Below, piece after piece: positions 16,748 through 23,692 of a stretch of 64,000 bases of DNA (positions are counted from its first letter, which is position 1; each line of letters starts with the position of its first letter). Both the position numbers and the translations under genes were made by a program. The notes under the pieces were generated by a model. It saw only the letters and a list, made by a program, of their open reading frames with translations, was not told where the DNA came from and made no database searches. This DNA is from DASZIT01 sp963819695 (GTDB lineage: Bacteria > Actinomycetota > Acidimicrobiia > Acidimicrobiales > RAAP-2), in the NCBI GenBank assembly GCA_963819695.1, contig CAWFXD010000001.1:62001-126000 (forward strand). The letters run 5' to 3'.

Positions 16748-17899
16748 ATGAGAAACGTTGCCGCAAGAGTCAGCACCGTCGCCGCAACTGCCGCGGCGAT
16801 CGCCCTCGCCGGCTTCTCCACCTTCGCCAACAGCCCGGCCGGCGCATCGGGCCAGGAGTCTCACACCGGGCCCGGCACACTCCCTGCATCTTCCTTCGTC
16901 GGGACCCCGCCTCCGGGGGCCAAGGGTCCGGATGACATCACGTCCCTCGCGGCGGATGGCATCGACCACGGCAATCCGGTCGTCTGGACCGCCTTTCAAA
17001 ATGGGATCAACCCGGACGGGACTCCTGGCAATCCTGGCGGCCCGGTCCAGAGCACGGTGGCCGGCTATGACGCTCAGACCGGCGCCCTCGTCGAGTCGAT
17101 CCCGGTCACCGGCAAGGTGGACGGTCTTACCGCCGACCGCGCCCATCGGCAACTGATCGCCACCGTCAACGAGGACGCCAACTCCGCGCTCAACGTCATC
17201 GATCCCGAGAGCGCGAAAGTCACGACCTACAGCTACAGCCCCAGCCCGGAGGTCAACGGGAACGGCGGCACCGACAGCATCGCCATCCTGCACGGTCACA
17301 TCTACCTCGCCCATTCCAACCCCAGCGACACCACCCAGGCAACCGACTATGAAGTGGATCTGGACAGCCACACCCATACCGCACAACTGCGACCGGTGTT
17401 CTTCGACAACAGCACCGCGACCGACGCCGTCACTGGCAAATCGGTGCAACTCGCGCTCACCGATCCGGACACCAACCTGGCCATGCCGGAAACCAGCCCC
17501 CGCTTCCCGGGCACGCTGGCCACCATCAGCCAGGCGGACGGCCAGATCGTGTTTGCCGATAATCATGGAGGCAGACCAGATCTGACGGTGCTCAACGTGA
17601 CGGACAACGTTGCCGGCAACCTACCCCCGCTCGACGGGCTCGCGGTCGCCACCGCGCAAAGTGGGACGCTCTACGTCGTGAACTCGTCGGGTCAGCCCAT
17701 CCAGGCGCTGGACACAAGCGGCTGGCCGGCGGGCACCGTCTTCGTGACCGAGGCGAGTGACAACAACAACCCTCTGCTCGGGACCCTGGACCTCGCCACC
17801 GGAAAGATCACCGCGTTGGGGAACACCGTCAGCAGCCCGAAGGGCTTGCTGTTCCTGCCCGCCAACCGTCACGACGGGGACAACGGCGAGGGTGAGTGA
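16748..17899 (+). CDS. secreted beta-propeller-like protein
   Basis: This is a 383-residue exported protein. The N-terminus has a Sec signal (basic MRNVAARVS, hydrophobic TAAAIALAGFSTFANS, cleavage near AGASG). The mature part shows repeated short beta-rich blocks with Gly/Asp turns (VAGYDAQTGALVESIPVTGK, GTLATISQADGQIVFADN, LLGTLDLATGKITALGN), typical of YncE/NHL-type propellers. It contains no catalytic motif that I can name. An AGAGGA ribosome site precedes ATG 16748. The upstream PHO-box-like array and the downstream secreted phosphoesterase suggest a phosphate-scavenging context. Confidence 0.75.
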   Translation: MRNVAARVSTVAATAAAIALAGFSTFANSPAGASGQESHTGPGTLPASSFVGTPPPGAKGPDDITSLAADGIDHGNPVVWTAFQNGINPDGTPGNPGGPVQSTVAGYDAQTGALVESIPVTGKVDGLTADRAHRQLIATVNEDANSALNVIDPESAKVTTYSYSPSPEVNGNGGTDSIAILHGHIYLAHSNPSDTTQATDYEVDLDSHTHTAQLRPVFFDNSTATDAVTGKSVQLALTDPDTNLAMPETSPRFPGTLATISQADGQIVFADNHGGRPDLTVLNVTDNVAGNLPPLDGLAVATAQSGTLYVVNSSGQPIQALDTSGWPAGTVFVTEASDNNNPLLGTLDLATGKITALGNTVSSPKGLLFLPANRHDGDNGEGE

Positions 17900-17918
17900 C
17901 GCGGAGCGCGATCGGCCG

Positions 17919-17980
17919 GTGGACCAAAGGTTCACCAAACGTTCGCCGCGGTGTGTTGCTGCGCTCGCGCCACGTTCACG
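17919..17980 (+). promoter_or_regulatory. PHO-box-like direct repeats upstream of the phosphoesterase
   Basis: Three abutting 11-bp units are present: GTGGACCAAAG (17919), GTTCACCAAAC (17930) and GTTCGCCGCGG (17941); a fourth GTTCACGTCCG lies exactly three periods on at 17974. GTTCACC with 11-bp spacing is the Streptomyces PHO-box consensus. A possible -10, TACTTT, lies at 17990-17995, about 75 nt before the ATG at 18071. The arrangement predicts phosphate-starvation activation of the secreted phosphoesterase. Confidence 0.65.
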
Positions 17981-18070
17981 TCCGATCGGTACTTTACGTC
18001 GCGGTGTGATGCAACCAGAGATGTTGCTCGACCTGCAGCTCGGAACGACTTGAGAGAAAGGGTGATTCGT

Positions 18071-19159
18071 ATGAGACTCAAACGACTTGCAGCTGGCGCG
18101 ATCGCGCTCGCCGGGGCTACGGGGATAGCGGCACCGGGGGTGAGTTCGGCCAGCAGCGCGAATTCCGCGATCCCCCATTATCAGCACATCGTCGAAATCA
18201 TGATGGAAAACACCAGCTACGGCACGATCATCGGGAACAGCAACGCCCCGCAGATCAATGCCTTGGCGAACACTTACGGGCTGGCAACCAACTACTTCGG
18301 TGTCACCCACCCGAGCGAGCCGAACTATGTCGCGAACGTCGGCGGAAGCTACTTCGGCATCCAGGACGACAACCAGTTCTACTGCACGCCTGCGCTGGCG
18401 ACCTCCGACCCGAACTGTGGGGGGACGACGGTGAACCACACGGTGTCCGCGCCAAGCATCGCCGACCAACTGACGGCCGCGAACATGACTTGGAAGGGCT
18501 ATTTCCAAAGCCTGCCGCCGACTCCCGCGAGCTACGTCATGACGGGAACTGGCGCCAACGGGCCCTATACGTTCAAGTACCCGAGCAATGCCGTTGCTCT
18601 GTACGCGTCGAAGCACAACCCATTCATCAACTTCACTGGCACCCAGGGCGTCGTTTCGAACATGGTTCCCGACACCCAGTTGGCGACCGACCTCGCGTCG
18701 TCGAGCCTGCCTAACTACAGCTTGATCGTTCCCGACCAGTGTCACGACATGCATGGCACTGGGGGCTGCTCGGACACCAACTCGCTGATCTCGGCCGGCG
18801 ATGGGTACGTTGGCGCCACGGTCGACCAGATCATGGACTCGTCGACGTGGAAGAAGGGCAACAACGCGATCGTGGTTACCTGGGACGAAGACGACTACTC
18901 GGACGCGGGCGTTCTCGGAACGGGCTGCTGCGGCGCCGACCCCGGAGGCGGACACGTCGTGACCATCGTGATCACCAATCACGGCCACTTCCCCAACCAC
19001 GGTCACTTCACCAATCACGGCCACTTCCCCACGACGGACGGCACGGCCTACAACCACTACTCCCTCCTGAAGAGCATGGAGGAGGCATTTGGCCTGCCCT
19101 TCCTTGCCCACGCCGGTGACCCGGTGGTGCCGGCGATGACCCCACTGTTCCACTCCTGA
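18071..19159 (+). CDS. secreted phosphoesterase / acid phosphatase (SapM/AcpA-like)
   Basis: This is a 362-residue exported member of the phosphoesterase (PF04185) superfamily, which hydrolyses phosphomonoesters or phospholipids. A signal peptide (MRLKRLAAGAIALAGATGIA, cleavage near SSASS) is followed by HIVEIMMENTSYGTIIGNS, the metal-ligand Glu-Asn block, THPSEPNYVANVGGSYFG, VPDQCHDMHGTGG and VVTWDEDDYS. These are family metal and active-site regions also seen in mycobacterial SapM. ATG 18071 follows an AAAGGGTG ribosome site; the frame is open further upstream but without signal-peptide character. It carries an unusual His-rich triplicate at about residues 303-320. Confidence 0.85.
   Translation: MRLKRLAAGAIALAGATGIAAPGVSSASSANSAIPHYQHIVEIMMENTSYGTIIGNSNAPQINALANTYGLATNYFGVTHPSEPNYVANVGGSYFGIQDDNQFYCTPALATSDPNCGGTTVNHTVSAPSIADQLTAANMTWKGYFQSLPPTPASYVMTGTGANGPYTFKYPSNAVALYASKHNPFINFTGTQGVVSNMVPDTQLATDLASSSLPNYSLIVPDQCHDMHGTGGCSDTNSLISAGDGYVGATVDQIMDSSTWKKGNNAIVVTWDEDDYSDAGVLGTGCCGADPGGGHVVTIVITNHGHFPNHGHFTNHGHFPTTDGTAYNHYSLLKSMEEAFGLPFLAHAGDPVVPAMTPLFHS
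18977..19030 (+). repeat. three tandem 18-bp repeats coding NHGHFP/T
   Basis: Units at 18977, 18995 and 19013 read AATCACGGCCACTTCCCC, AACCACGGTCACTTCACC and AATCACGGCCACTTCCCC. The first and third are identical and the middle differs at four positions. They encode NHGHFP-NHGHFT-NHGHFP inside the phosphoesterase, just after the conserved HVVTIVIT strand, and keep the frame. Confidence 0.95.
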
Positions 19160-19181
19160 GAGCCGAGATGGTTCACGAGGG

Positions 19182-19208
19182 CGCCCGAGCCGTTCATCGG
19201 CTCGGGCG
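19182..19208. terminator. strong hairpin, probable bidirectional terminator
   Basis: There is a perfect 11-bp stem, CGCCCGAGCCG / CGGCTCGGGCG, around the loop TTCAT. It lies 22 nt after the phosphoesterase stop and beyond the 3' end of the minus-strand tRNA cluster. No T-run follows, as is common in high-GC actinobacteria. Confidence 0.7.
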
Positions 19209-19233
19209 TCCTCGTCCGTCGAGCCGGCTTCGG

Positions 19234-19309
19234 TGGTGGTCGGGACCGGCGTCGATCCGGTGACCTCACGCTTTTCAGGCGCGCGCTCTACCAACTGAGC
19301 TACCCGACC
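19234..19309 (-). tRNA. tRNA-Phe (GAA), CCA encoded
   Basis: The acceptor pairs GGTCGGG with CCCGACC, discriminator A, with CCA encoded. The D arm is AGCTCAGTTGGTAGAGC; the anticodon stem CGCGC/GCGTG encloses loop CTGAAAA (anticodon GAA); the T stem ACCGG/CCGGT encloses ATCGACG. The T-loop begins with A rather than the near-universal T54, which is unusual and worth checking. Confidence 0.9.
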
Positions 19310-19328
19310 TCGCCTCGGCGAACCGAGG

Positions 19329-19406
19329 TGGCGGACCTGACGGGATTTGAACCCGCGACCTCCGGCTTGACAGGCCGGCGTGCACTCCAAGCTGCACCAC
19401 AGGTCC
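19329..19406 (-). tRNA. tRNA-Asp (GTC), CCA encoded
   Basis: Acceptor GGACCTG/CAGGTCC, discriminator G, CCA encoded. D stem GTGC/GCAC, anticodon stem CCGGC/GCCGG with loop CTGTCAA (anticodon GTC), and T arm CGGGTTCAAATCCCG. All arms pair cleanly and identity elements G73 and GUC fit aspartate. Confidence 0.95.
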
Positions 19407-19435
19407 CCAACCAGCAAAGGAGCTGGGGCACCACG

Positions 19436-19508
19436 CACCCCCAACGGGATTCGAACCCGTGTTACCGCCTTGAAAGGGCGGCGTCCTAGGCCGCTAGACG
19501 ATGGGGGC
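19436..19508 (-). tRNA. tRNA-Glu (TTC), CCA not encoded
   Basis: Acceptor GCCCCCA/TGGGGGT with discriminator G; anticodon stem CCGCC/GGCGG with loop CTTTCAA (anticodon TTC); T arm ACGGGTTCGAATCCCGT. The three bases after the discriminator are CGT, so CCA must be added enzymatically, unlike the two neighbouring tRNAs. Confidence 0.95.
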
Positions 19509-19521
19509 TCAAACCCGATCT

Positions 19522-19550
19522 GGGCTATTGGAGAGTAGCAGAGGCGTCAA
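19522..19550 (-). promoter_or_regulatory. candidate promoter of the tRNA Glu-Asp-Phe cluster
   Basis: On the minus strand TTGACG (19550-19545) is followed after 17 nt by TAGCCC (19527-19522), about 14 nt upstream of the tRNA-Glu 5' end. The -35 is a perfect sigma-70-type match and the -10 is partial. Confidence 0.45.
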
Positions 19551-20047
19551 AGGGCTCTGGCCGGCTCACCCTCGTCGGGGAGATCCGCGGCCAGGACATC
19601 CACGATGGTCGCCTGGAGCATTCCCAGCAGGTCGAAGACCGCATGTTCGGACTCCGACGGGTCCCCGGGAGCCGGCTTGTCCATGTCCTCGCTCACGTCG
19701 AGGCGGGTCCCGATCACCAGCCGCATCGAGCCGATGGCCGACAGCCATGCGGACAGCTCGTCGCCGGTGAGGGTGTCTGCGTTCAGGGTCTCGGAGAGGA
19801 TGCCGACGGCTTGGTGGTGATGGGTGTGGAGGGCCCCGTCGACCAGGCTCCGGTACTGCTTCTCGGCGTCGGCGGTGTCGTCCCCGATGTAGGCAGGAGG
19901 GAACAGCCGGGTGACCGCCGGATCATCCGAGTCGATCATCGGGATCATCTGTCCGGCCAGCGACCCGAGCATGGTGCGCACCTGGGCCGGCAGCCGCACG
20001 GTGTACCGCCCGTCCCGCCGCCGGCGGATGGGTGAGGCAAAGGCCAT
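19547..20047 (-). CDS. DUF2017-family protein (clpS neighbour)
   Basis: This is a 166-residue acidic protein located directly after clpS, the position occupied by the DUF2017 gene in mycobacteria and many other actinobacteria. The sequence shows PIRRRRDGRYTVRLPAQVR at the N-terminus, an Asp-rich middle and LNADTLTGDELSAWLSAIGS followed by RLVIGTRLDV, in line with that family. Function unknown; the conserved linkage hints at a role around ClpS/ClpC proteolysis. The frame is open to 20152, but that extension overlaps clpS, so ATG 20047 is chosen despite a weak ribosome site. Confidence 0.75.
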   Translation of the reverse strand: MAFASPIRRRRDGRYTVRLPAQVRTMLGSLAGQMIPMIDSDDPAVTRLFPPAYIGDDTADAEKQYRSLVDGALHTHHHQAVGILSETLNADTLTGDELSAWLSAIGSMRLVIGTRLDVSEDMDKPAPGDPSESEHAVFDLLGMLQATIVDVLAADLPDEGEPARAL

Positions 20048-20078
20048 CAGCCGACCGGTGCCGGAGGTGAAACCACCC

Positions 20079-20378
20079 TCATCCGGACTGCTCCATGGTC
20101 GCCCACAGCCCGTGCTCGTGGAGGCGGTAGACATCCAGCTCGGCCCGGTCACGGGTGCCCGACGACACCACCGCCCGACCCTTCACGTGGACATCCATCA
20201 TCAGCTTGGTCGCCTTCTCCTTCGAGTAGCCGAACAGCTGCTGAAAGACGAAGGTCACGAACGACATCAGGTTGATCGGATCGTTCCAGACGATCACCAG
20301 CCATGGCCGGTCGGGCGACACCGACTCGTCGAGGTCGGTGCGTACCTCCTCCACCGGGGCGGTCTGCACGTCGCTCAT
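20079..20378 (-). CDS. clpS: ClpS, adaptor of the ClpC/ClpA-ClpP protease
   Basis: This is a 99-residue protein with the ClpS core: PWLVIVWNDPINLMSFVTFV (the N-degron pocket, with the Asn-Asp-Pro motif and the Met gate), LFGYSKEKATKLMMDVHVKG (the D-V-H region) and a C-terminal AELDVYRLHEHGLWATMEQ. ClpS delivers N-degron substrates to the Clp protease in the cytoplasm. It overlaps the end of ctaA by 4 nt (ATGA) and is followed by the DUF2017 gene. Confidence 0.95.
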   Translation of the reverse strand: MSDVQTAPVEEVRTDLDESVSPDRPWLVIVWNDPINLMSFVTFVFQQLFGYSKEKATKLMMDVHVKGRAVVSSGTRDRAELDVYRLHEHGLWATMEQSG

Positions 20379-21334
20379 CCGACCGCGACCTCGGCGGCGG
20401 CCGGCGCGTCCTGTCCGGCACCCGACGGCGGGCTATCGGCATCGCCGGCCGTCACTTCCGGAGCATGGACGGACATCTGATGATGGAACCAGAGCACCGC
20501 CGCCCAGACTACCGACGCCCCGAGGACGTGGACTCCGACCAGGACGGCGGGGAGGTGGGTGAAGAACTGGGTGTACCCGATCAACCCCTGGGCGAACATC
20601 ACCACCAGCACCACCCGTCCGGCGTTCTGCACCGACGCCGGGGCGTCGCGGCGCCAGAGCACCCAGAGCAACGCCAGCACCGCCACCACCGCGACGATCA
20701 CCACCTCGGCATGGATCCGGGTCATGTCCTCCAGCCCCAGCGGAATCCGCTTCGCCCCCTGGCCGCCGGCATGCGGGCCGGTACCGGTGGTCGCCGCCCC
20801 CGCCGCCAGCACCAGCACCACCAGGCCGATGACCAGGCGGCTGAGCCGCAGGGATGCGGTCGACACCATCACCACCCCTCGCCCCCCACCGTGGGAGGCC
20901 CGGAGGGTGAGCACCACCGCCACCGCCAGCAGCGCCATCCCGACCAGAAAGTGGGTGGCCACCACGTAGGCGTTCAGCTTGGAATAGACGACCACCGCAC
21001 CGAGCACCGCCTCGCCGATGACCCCGAGGATGAGGCCGCCGGACAGCCAGCGGAGGTCACGCCGGACCGGGCGCCGGAGGAAGGCGGCGATCACCGTGGC
21101 CCCGCAGGCCACCACCAGAACCACCACCACCGCCCGGTTGGCGAACTCGATCACCGGGTGGAGGGAGAGGACCGGGGTCAGATGGTGTTGCGAGCAGTTG
21201 GGCCAGTCCGGACAGCCCAGACCAGAGTCGGAGAGCCGCACCGCCGCCCCGGTGACGACATTGAGGACGACCACCGCCAAGGTCAGCTGGCAGAGTCGGA
21301 GGAAGGGGCGGGGGCCGATACGCAGGGAGGACAC
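20375..21334 (-). CDS. ctaA: heme A synthase CtaA (COX15 family)
   Basis: This is a 319-residue polytopic protein with eight hydrophobic segments. It has the CtaA signatures: RLSDSGLGCPDWPNCS in the first loop (a Cys pair), VIEFANRAVV (the heme-binding His/Arg region, HPVIEFANR), ATHFLVGMALL and a second-half RIHAEVVIVAVVAV plus VHVLGASVVW with axial His. It oxidises heme O to heme A for cytochrome aa3 oxidase. It is divergent from ctaB across 98 nt and is translationally linked to clpS. A Pro/Ala-rich tail of ~35 residues follows the last TM. Confidence 0.93.
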   Translation of the reverse strand: MSSLRIGPRPFLRLCQLTLAVVVLNVVTGAAVRLSDSGLGCPDWPNCSQHHLTPVLSLHPVIEFANRAVVVVLVVACGATVIAAFLRRPVRRDLRWLSGGLILGVIGEAVLGAVVVYSKLNAYVVATHFLVGMALLAVAVVLTLRASHGGGRGVVMVSTASLRLSRLVIGLVVLVLAAGAATTGTGPHAGGQGAKRIPLGLEDMTRIHAEVVIVAVVAVLALLWVLWRRDAPASVQNAGRVVLVVMFAQGLIGYTQFFTHLPAVLVGVHVLGASVVWAAVLWFHHQMSVHAPEVTAGDADSPPSGAGQDAPAAAEVAVG

Positions 21335-21419
21335 CGTCTGTCAATGGTACCGGCCCGTTTGGACCGGCCGCCTCTCGGGGGAGGCGCGGGCCGCTTTGTG
21401 GGATTTCGGGCCCAGGTCC

Positions 21420-21425
21420 TAGGGT
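21420..21425 (+). promoter_or_regulatory. -10 element of a probable leaderless ctaB promoter
   Basis: TAGGGT is followed by 7 nt and ATG 21433, so transcription would begin at or next to the start codon. No Shine-Dalgarno sequence is present upstream of that ATG. A loose -35 (TTGTGG, 21396-21401) lies 18 nt before it. Confidence 0.5.
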
Positions 21426-21432
21426 GTACGCA

Positions 21433-22338
21433 ATGTCCACGCCGGCCGTCGCCCTTGCGGGCCCCCTGACTGGTCGATCCCGGGTCGCTGCCTATGTGGC
21501 GCTGACCAAACCGCGGATCATCGAGTTGCTGCTGGTCACCACCCTTCCGACCATGGTGGTGGCCAAGCGCGGCCTGCCTTCGATCTGGTTGATGGTGGCC
21601 ACGCTGGTGGGTGGGTCGCTGGCTGCCGGCGGCGCCAACGCCATCAACATGGTGGTGGACCGCGACATCGACAAGGTGATGCACCGGACCCGGAACCGGC
21701 CGCTGGTGACCGGGGCCATGACCCCGGCCCACGCCCTGGTCTTCGCCATCACCCTCGAAGTGGTGGCCTTCGTGGAGCTGTGGCTGGCCGTCAACCTGCT
21801 CTCCGCGGTCCTGGCCGTCTCGGCCACCCTCTTCTATGTCTTCGTCTACACCCTGTGGCTGAAGCGGACCTCCAGCCAGAACATCGTCATCGGCGGGGCG
21901 GCCGGGGCGGTGCCGGTGCTGGTGGGGTGGTCGGCGGTGACCAACGACCTCTCGTGGACACCGGTGGTGATGTTCGCCATCATCTTCGCCTGGACACCCC
22001 CCCACTTCTGGGCGCTGGCCGTCAAGTACAAGGACGACTATGCCGCCGCCAGCGTGCCGATGTTGCCGGTGGTGGCCACCTTCCGGCGGACGGCGTCGGA
22101 GATCCTCGCCTATACCGTGCTGCTGGTCGGGGTCTCGTTGCTGTTGGCGGTGGTCGGCCACCTCGGGGTGATCTACGTGGTCTCCGCCTCGGTGCTGGGC
22201 CTGGTGTTCATCGCCATGTCCATCCGCCTCTGGATGCGGGCCACCCCCAAGGCGGCCATGCGGTTGTTCAGCTATTCGATCACCTATCTGACCCTGTTGT
22301 TCGTCCTCATGGCGGTCGATATCTTCGCCAAGCATTGA
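21433..22338 (+). CDS. ctaB: protoheme IX farnesyltransferase (heme O synthase) CtaB
   Basis: This is a 301-residue UbiA-family prenyltransferase with about nine TM segments. It attaches farnesyl to heme B to form heme O, the substrate of CtaA encoded divergently. Seen: TKPRIIELLLVTTLPTM at the start of TM1, the first Asp-rich motif NMVVDRDIDKVMHRT (NxxxDxxxD), RPLVTGAMTP, and the second motif region AVKYKDDYAAASVPM. ATG 21433 is preferred over GTG 21424 because of the leaderless promoter spacing. Confidence 0.95.
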   Translation: MSTPAVALAGPLTGRSRVAAYVALTKPRIIELLLVTTLPTMVVAKRGLPSIWLMVATLVGGSLAAGGANAINMVVDRDIDKVMHRTRNRPLVTGAMTPAHALVFAITLEVVAFVELWLAVNLLSAVLAVSATLFYVFVYTLWLKRTSSQNIVIGGAAGAVPVLVGWSAVTNDLSWTPVVMFAIIFAWTPPHFWALAVKYKDDYAAASVPMLPVVATFRRTASEILAYTVLLVGVSLLLAVVGHLGVIYVVSASVLGLVFIAMSIRLWMRATPKAAMRLFSYSITYLTLLFVLMAVDIFAKH

Positions 22339-22928
22339 ACCCGACACGCCGGCGCCGACTCCGGGCGCTGATGACGGGGTCGGCCATCGCCGCGGTGCTG
22401 GCCGTCTTCCTGTTCCTGGTGCTGAAGCCGGCCGCCACCACCGGCACCGGGCAGCCGGCGGTGGTGGGCGTGGGCAGCACCGCCCCAAACTTCTCGTTGC
22501 CGAACCTGCTGAGCACCTCGGCCAAGCCGCTGGCCGCGGTCGACCTCGACGGGTTGGGCAAGGACCGGCACCATCCGGTGGTCCTGAACTTCTTCGCCTC
22601 GTGGTGCATCCCGTGCCAGACCGAGACCCCGCTGCTGGCCCAGACGGCCAAGACGGAGAAGGCCGACGGGTCGCCGGTGCAGTTCATCGGGGTGGACGTG
22701 AACGATGTCCCCTCGTCGGCGGTCGCCTTCGTGCAACAGGCGGGCATCCCCTATCCGGTGGGGGCCGACCGCACCCTCAAGGTCACCTCCGACCTCTACG
22801 GGATGAACGCCCAGCCCAACACCTACTTCATCGACGAGTCGGGCAAGATCATCGGCCACCACCTCGGCGCCCTCACCGCCAGCGAGCTGACCAGCTGGCT
22901 GCACCGGCTGGCCGGATCCGGCGGGTAA
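22335..22928 (+). CDS. TlpA/ResA-like membrane-anchored thiol-disulfide oxidoreductase
   Basis: This is a thioredoxin-fold protein of up to 197 residues with an N-terminal signal anchor and the redox motif CIPC in NFFASWCIPCQTE, followed by FIGVDVNDVPSSAVAF and the cis-Pro segment NAQPNTYFID. This is the extracytoplasmic ResA/CcsX type that reduces apocytochrome c or oxidase-assembly cysteines. Start: TTG 22335 overlaps the ctaB stop (TTGA) and supplies the basic RRRRLR before the TM; ATG 22371 would leave the anchor with no positive flank. Coupling to ctaB fits a cytochrome oxidase maturation role. Confidence 0.85.
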   Translation: MNPTRRRRLRALMTGSAIAAVLAVFLFLVLKPAATTGTGQPAVVGVGSTAPNFSLPNLLSTSAKPLAAVDLDGLGKDRHHPVVLNFFASWCIPCQTETPLLAQTAKTEKADGSPVQFIGVDVNDVPSSAVAFVQQAGIPYPVGADRTLKVTSDLYGMNAQPNTYFIDESGKIIGHHLGALTASELTSWLHRLAGSGG

Positions 22929-22934
22929 CCCGCC
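22920..22934. terminator. short perfect hairpin between convergent genes
   Basis: GGCGGG-TAA-CCCGCC spans the stop codon of the TlpA-like gene, 18 nt from the end of the convergent ABC permease. It is a candidate bidirectional terminator. Confidence 0.45.
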
Positions 22935-22951
22935 ACCGTCCTGCTCGGTCG

Positions 22952-23692
22952 CTACTCCCAGCGAAAGGTGAGCCCGGCCACCACCGGGGCGGCGATCGCC
23001 CAGGCGGCCAGCACCAACCAGTCCCGGCCGGTGACTGCGGTGCCGTGACCGAGGGCGGCGTGGAGCCCGTCGGCCAACGCCGAAGCCGGGAGGACCTTGG
23101 ACATCCCGGCCAGCCAGCCGGGCAGCTTGGCCAGTGGGATGAGCATCCCGCCGAGGAGCAACAGCACCACGAACAGGGTGTTGACCACGGCCAGGTTGAC
23201 CAGGGGCTTGAGGGTCCCGGCCAAAAGCAGGCCGATGCCGCCGAAGGCGACGGTCCCGAGCACCATGACCCCGATGGCCAGCCCGATCAGCAGCCCACCG
23301 GACGCCGATCGTCCCGGGCTCCAACCCAGGGCGAGTCCGACCACCACCAGGACCGCGGCCTGGACCAACTCCACCCCGATGACGGTGATGATCTTGGACG
23401 CCAGCAACCGGGGCCGGCCCAGCGGGGTGGTGCCCAGCCGTTTGAGCACCCCGTAGCCGCGTTCGAATCCGGTGCCGATCCCGAGGGCGGTCATGGCCGT
23501 CGACATCACCGCCAGAGCCAGGACGCCCGGCACCAGGAAGTCGACCGGGTGGGGGGTCCCGGTGGGGAGCACGTGCACCCCGGAGAAGAACAGCAGGAAC
23601 AGCACCGGGATCCCCAGGGTCAGGAACAGGGTCTCCCCGTTGGTGAAGAGCATGGTGAGCTCGACCCGGATCTGGGCCAGGAGCGGGCGCAT
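22952..23692 (-). CDS. ABC-2 type transporter permease
   Basis: This is a 246-residue permease with six hydrophobic segments and the ABC-2 layout: a cytoplasmic N-terminus (QIRVELTMLFTNGE), TM1 LGIPVLFLLFFSGV, VDFLVPGVLALAVMSTAM, and the conserved coupling-helix region YGVLKRLGTTPLGR before TM3. It partners with the ATPase upstream, whose expected stop overlaps this ATG (TGATG). It probably exports a drug or lipid; the substrate is not predictable. Confidence 0.88.
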   Translation of the reverse strand: MRPLLAQIRVELTMLFTNGETLFLTLGIPVLFLLFFSGVHVLPTGTPHPVDFLVPGVLALAVMSTAMTALGIGTGFERGYGVLKRLGTTPLGRPRLLASKIITVIGVELVQAAVLVVVGLALGWSPGRSASGGLLIGLAIGVMVLGTVAFGGIGLLLAGTLKPLVNLAVVNTLFVVLLLLGGMLIPLAKLPGWLAGMSKVLPASALADGLHAALGHGTAVTGRDWLVLAAWAIAAPVVAGLTFRWE

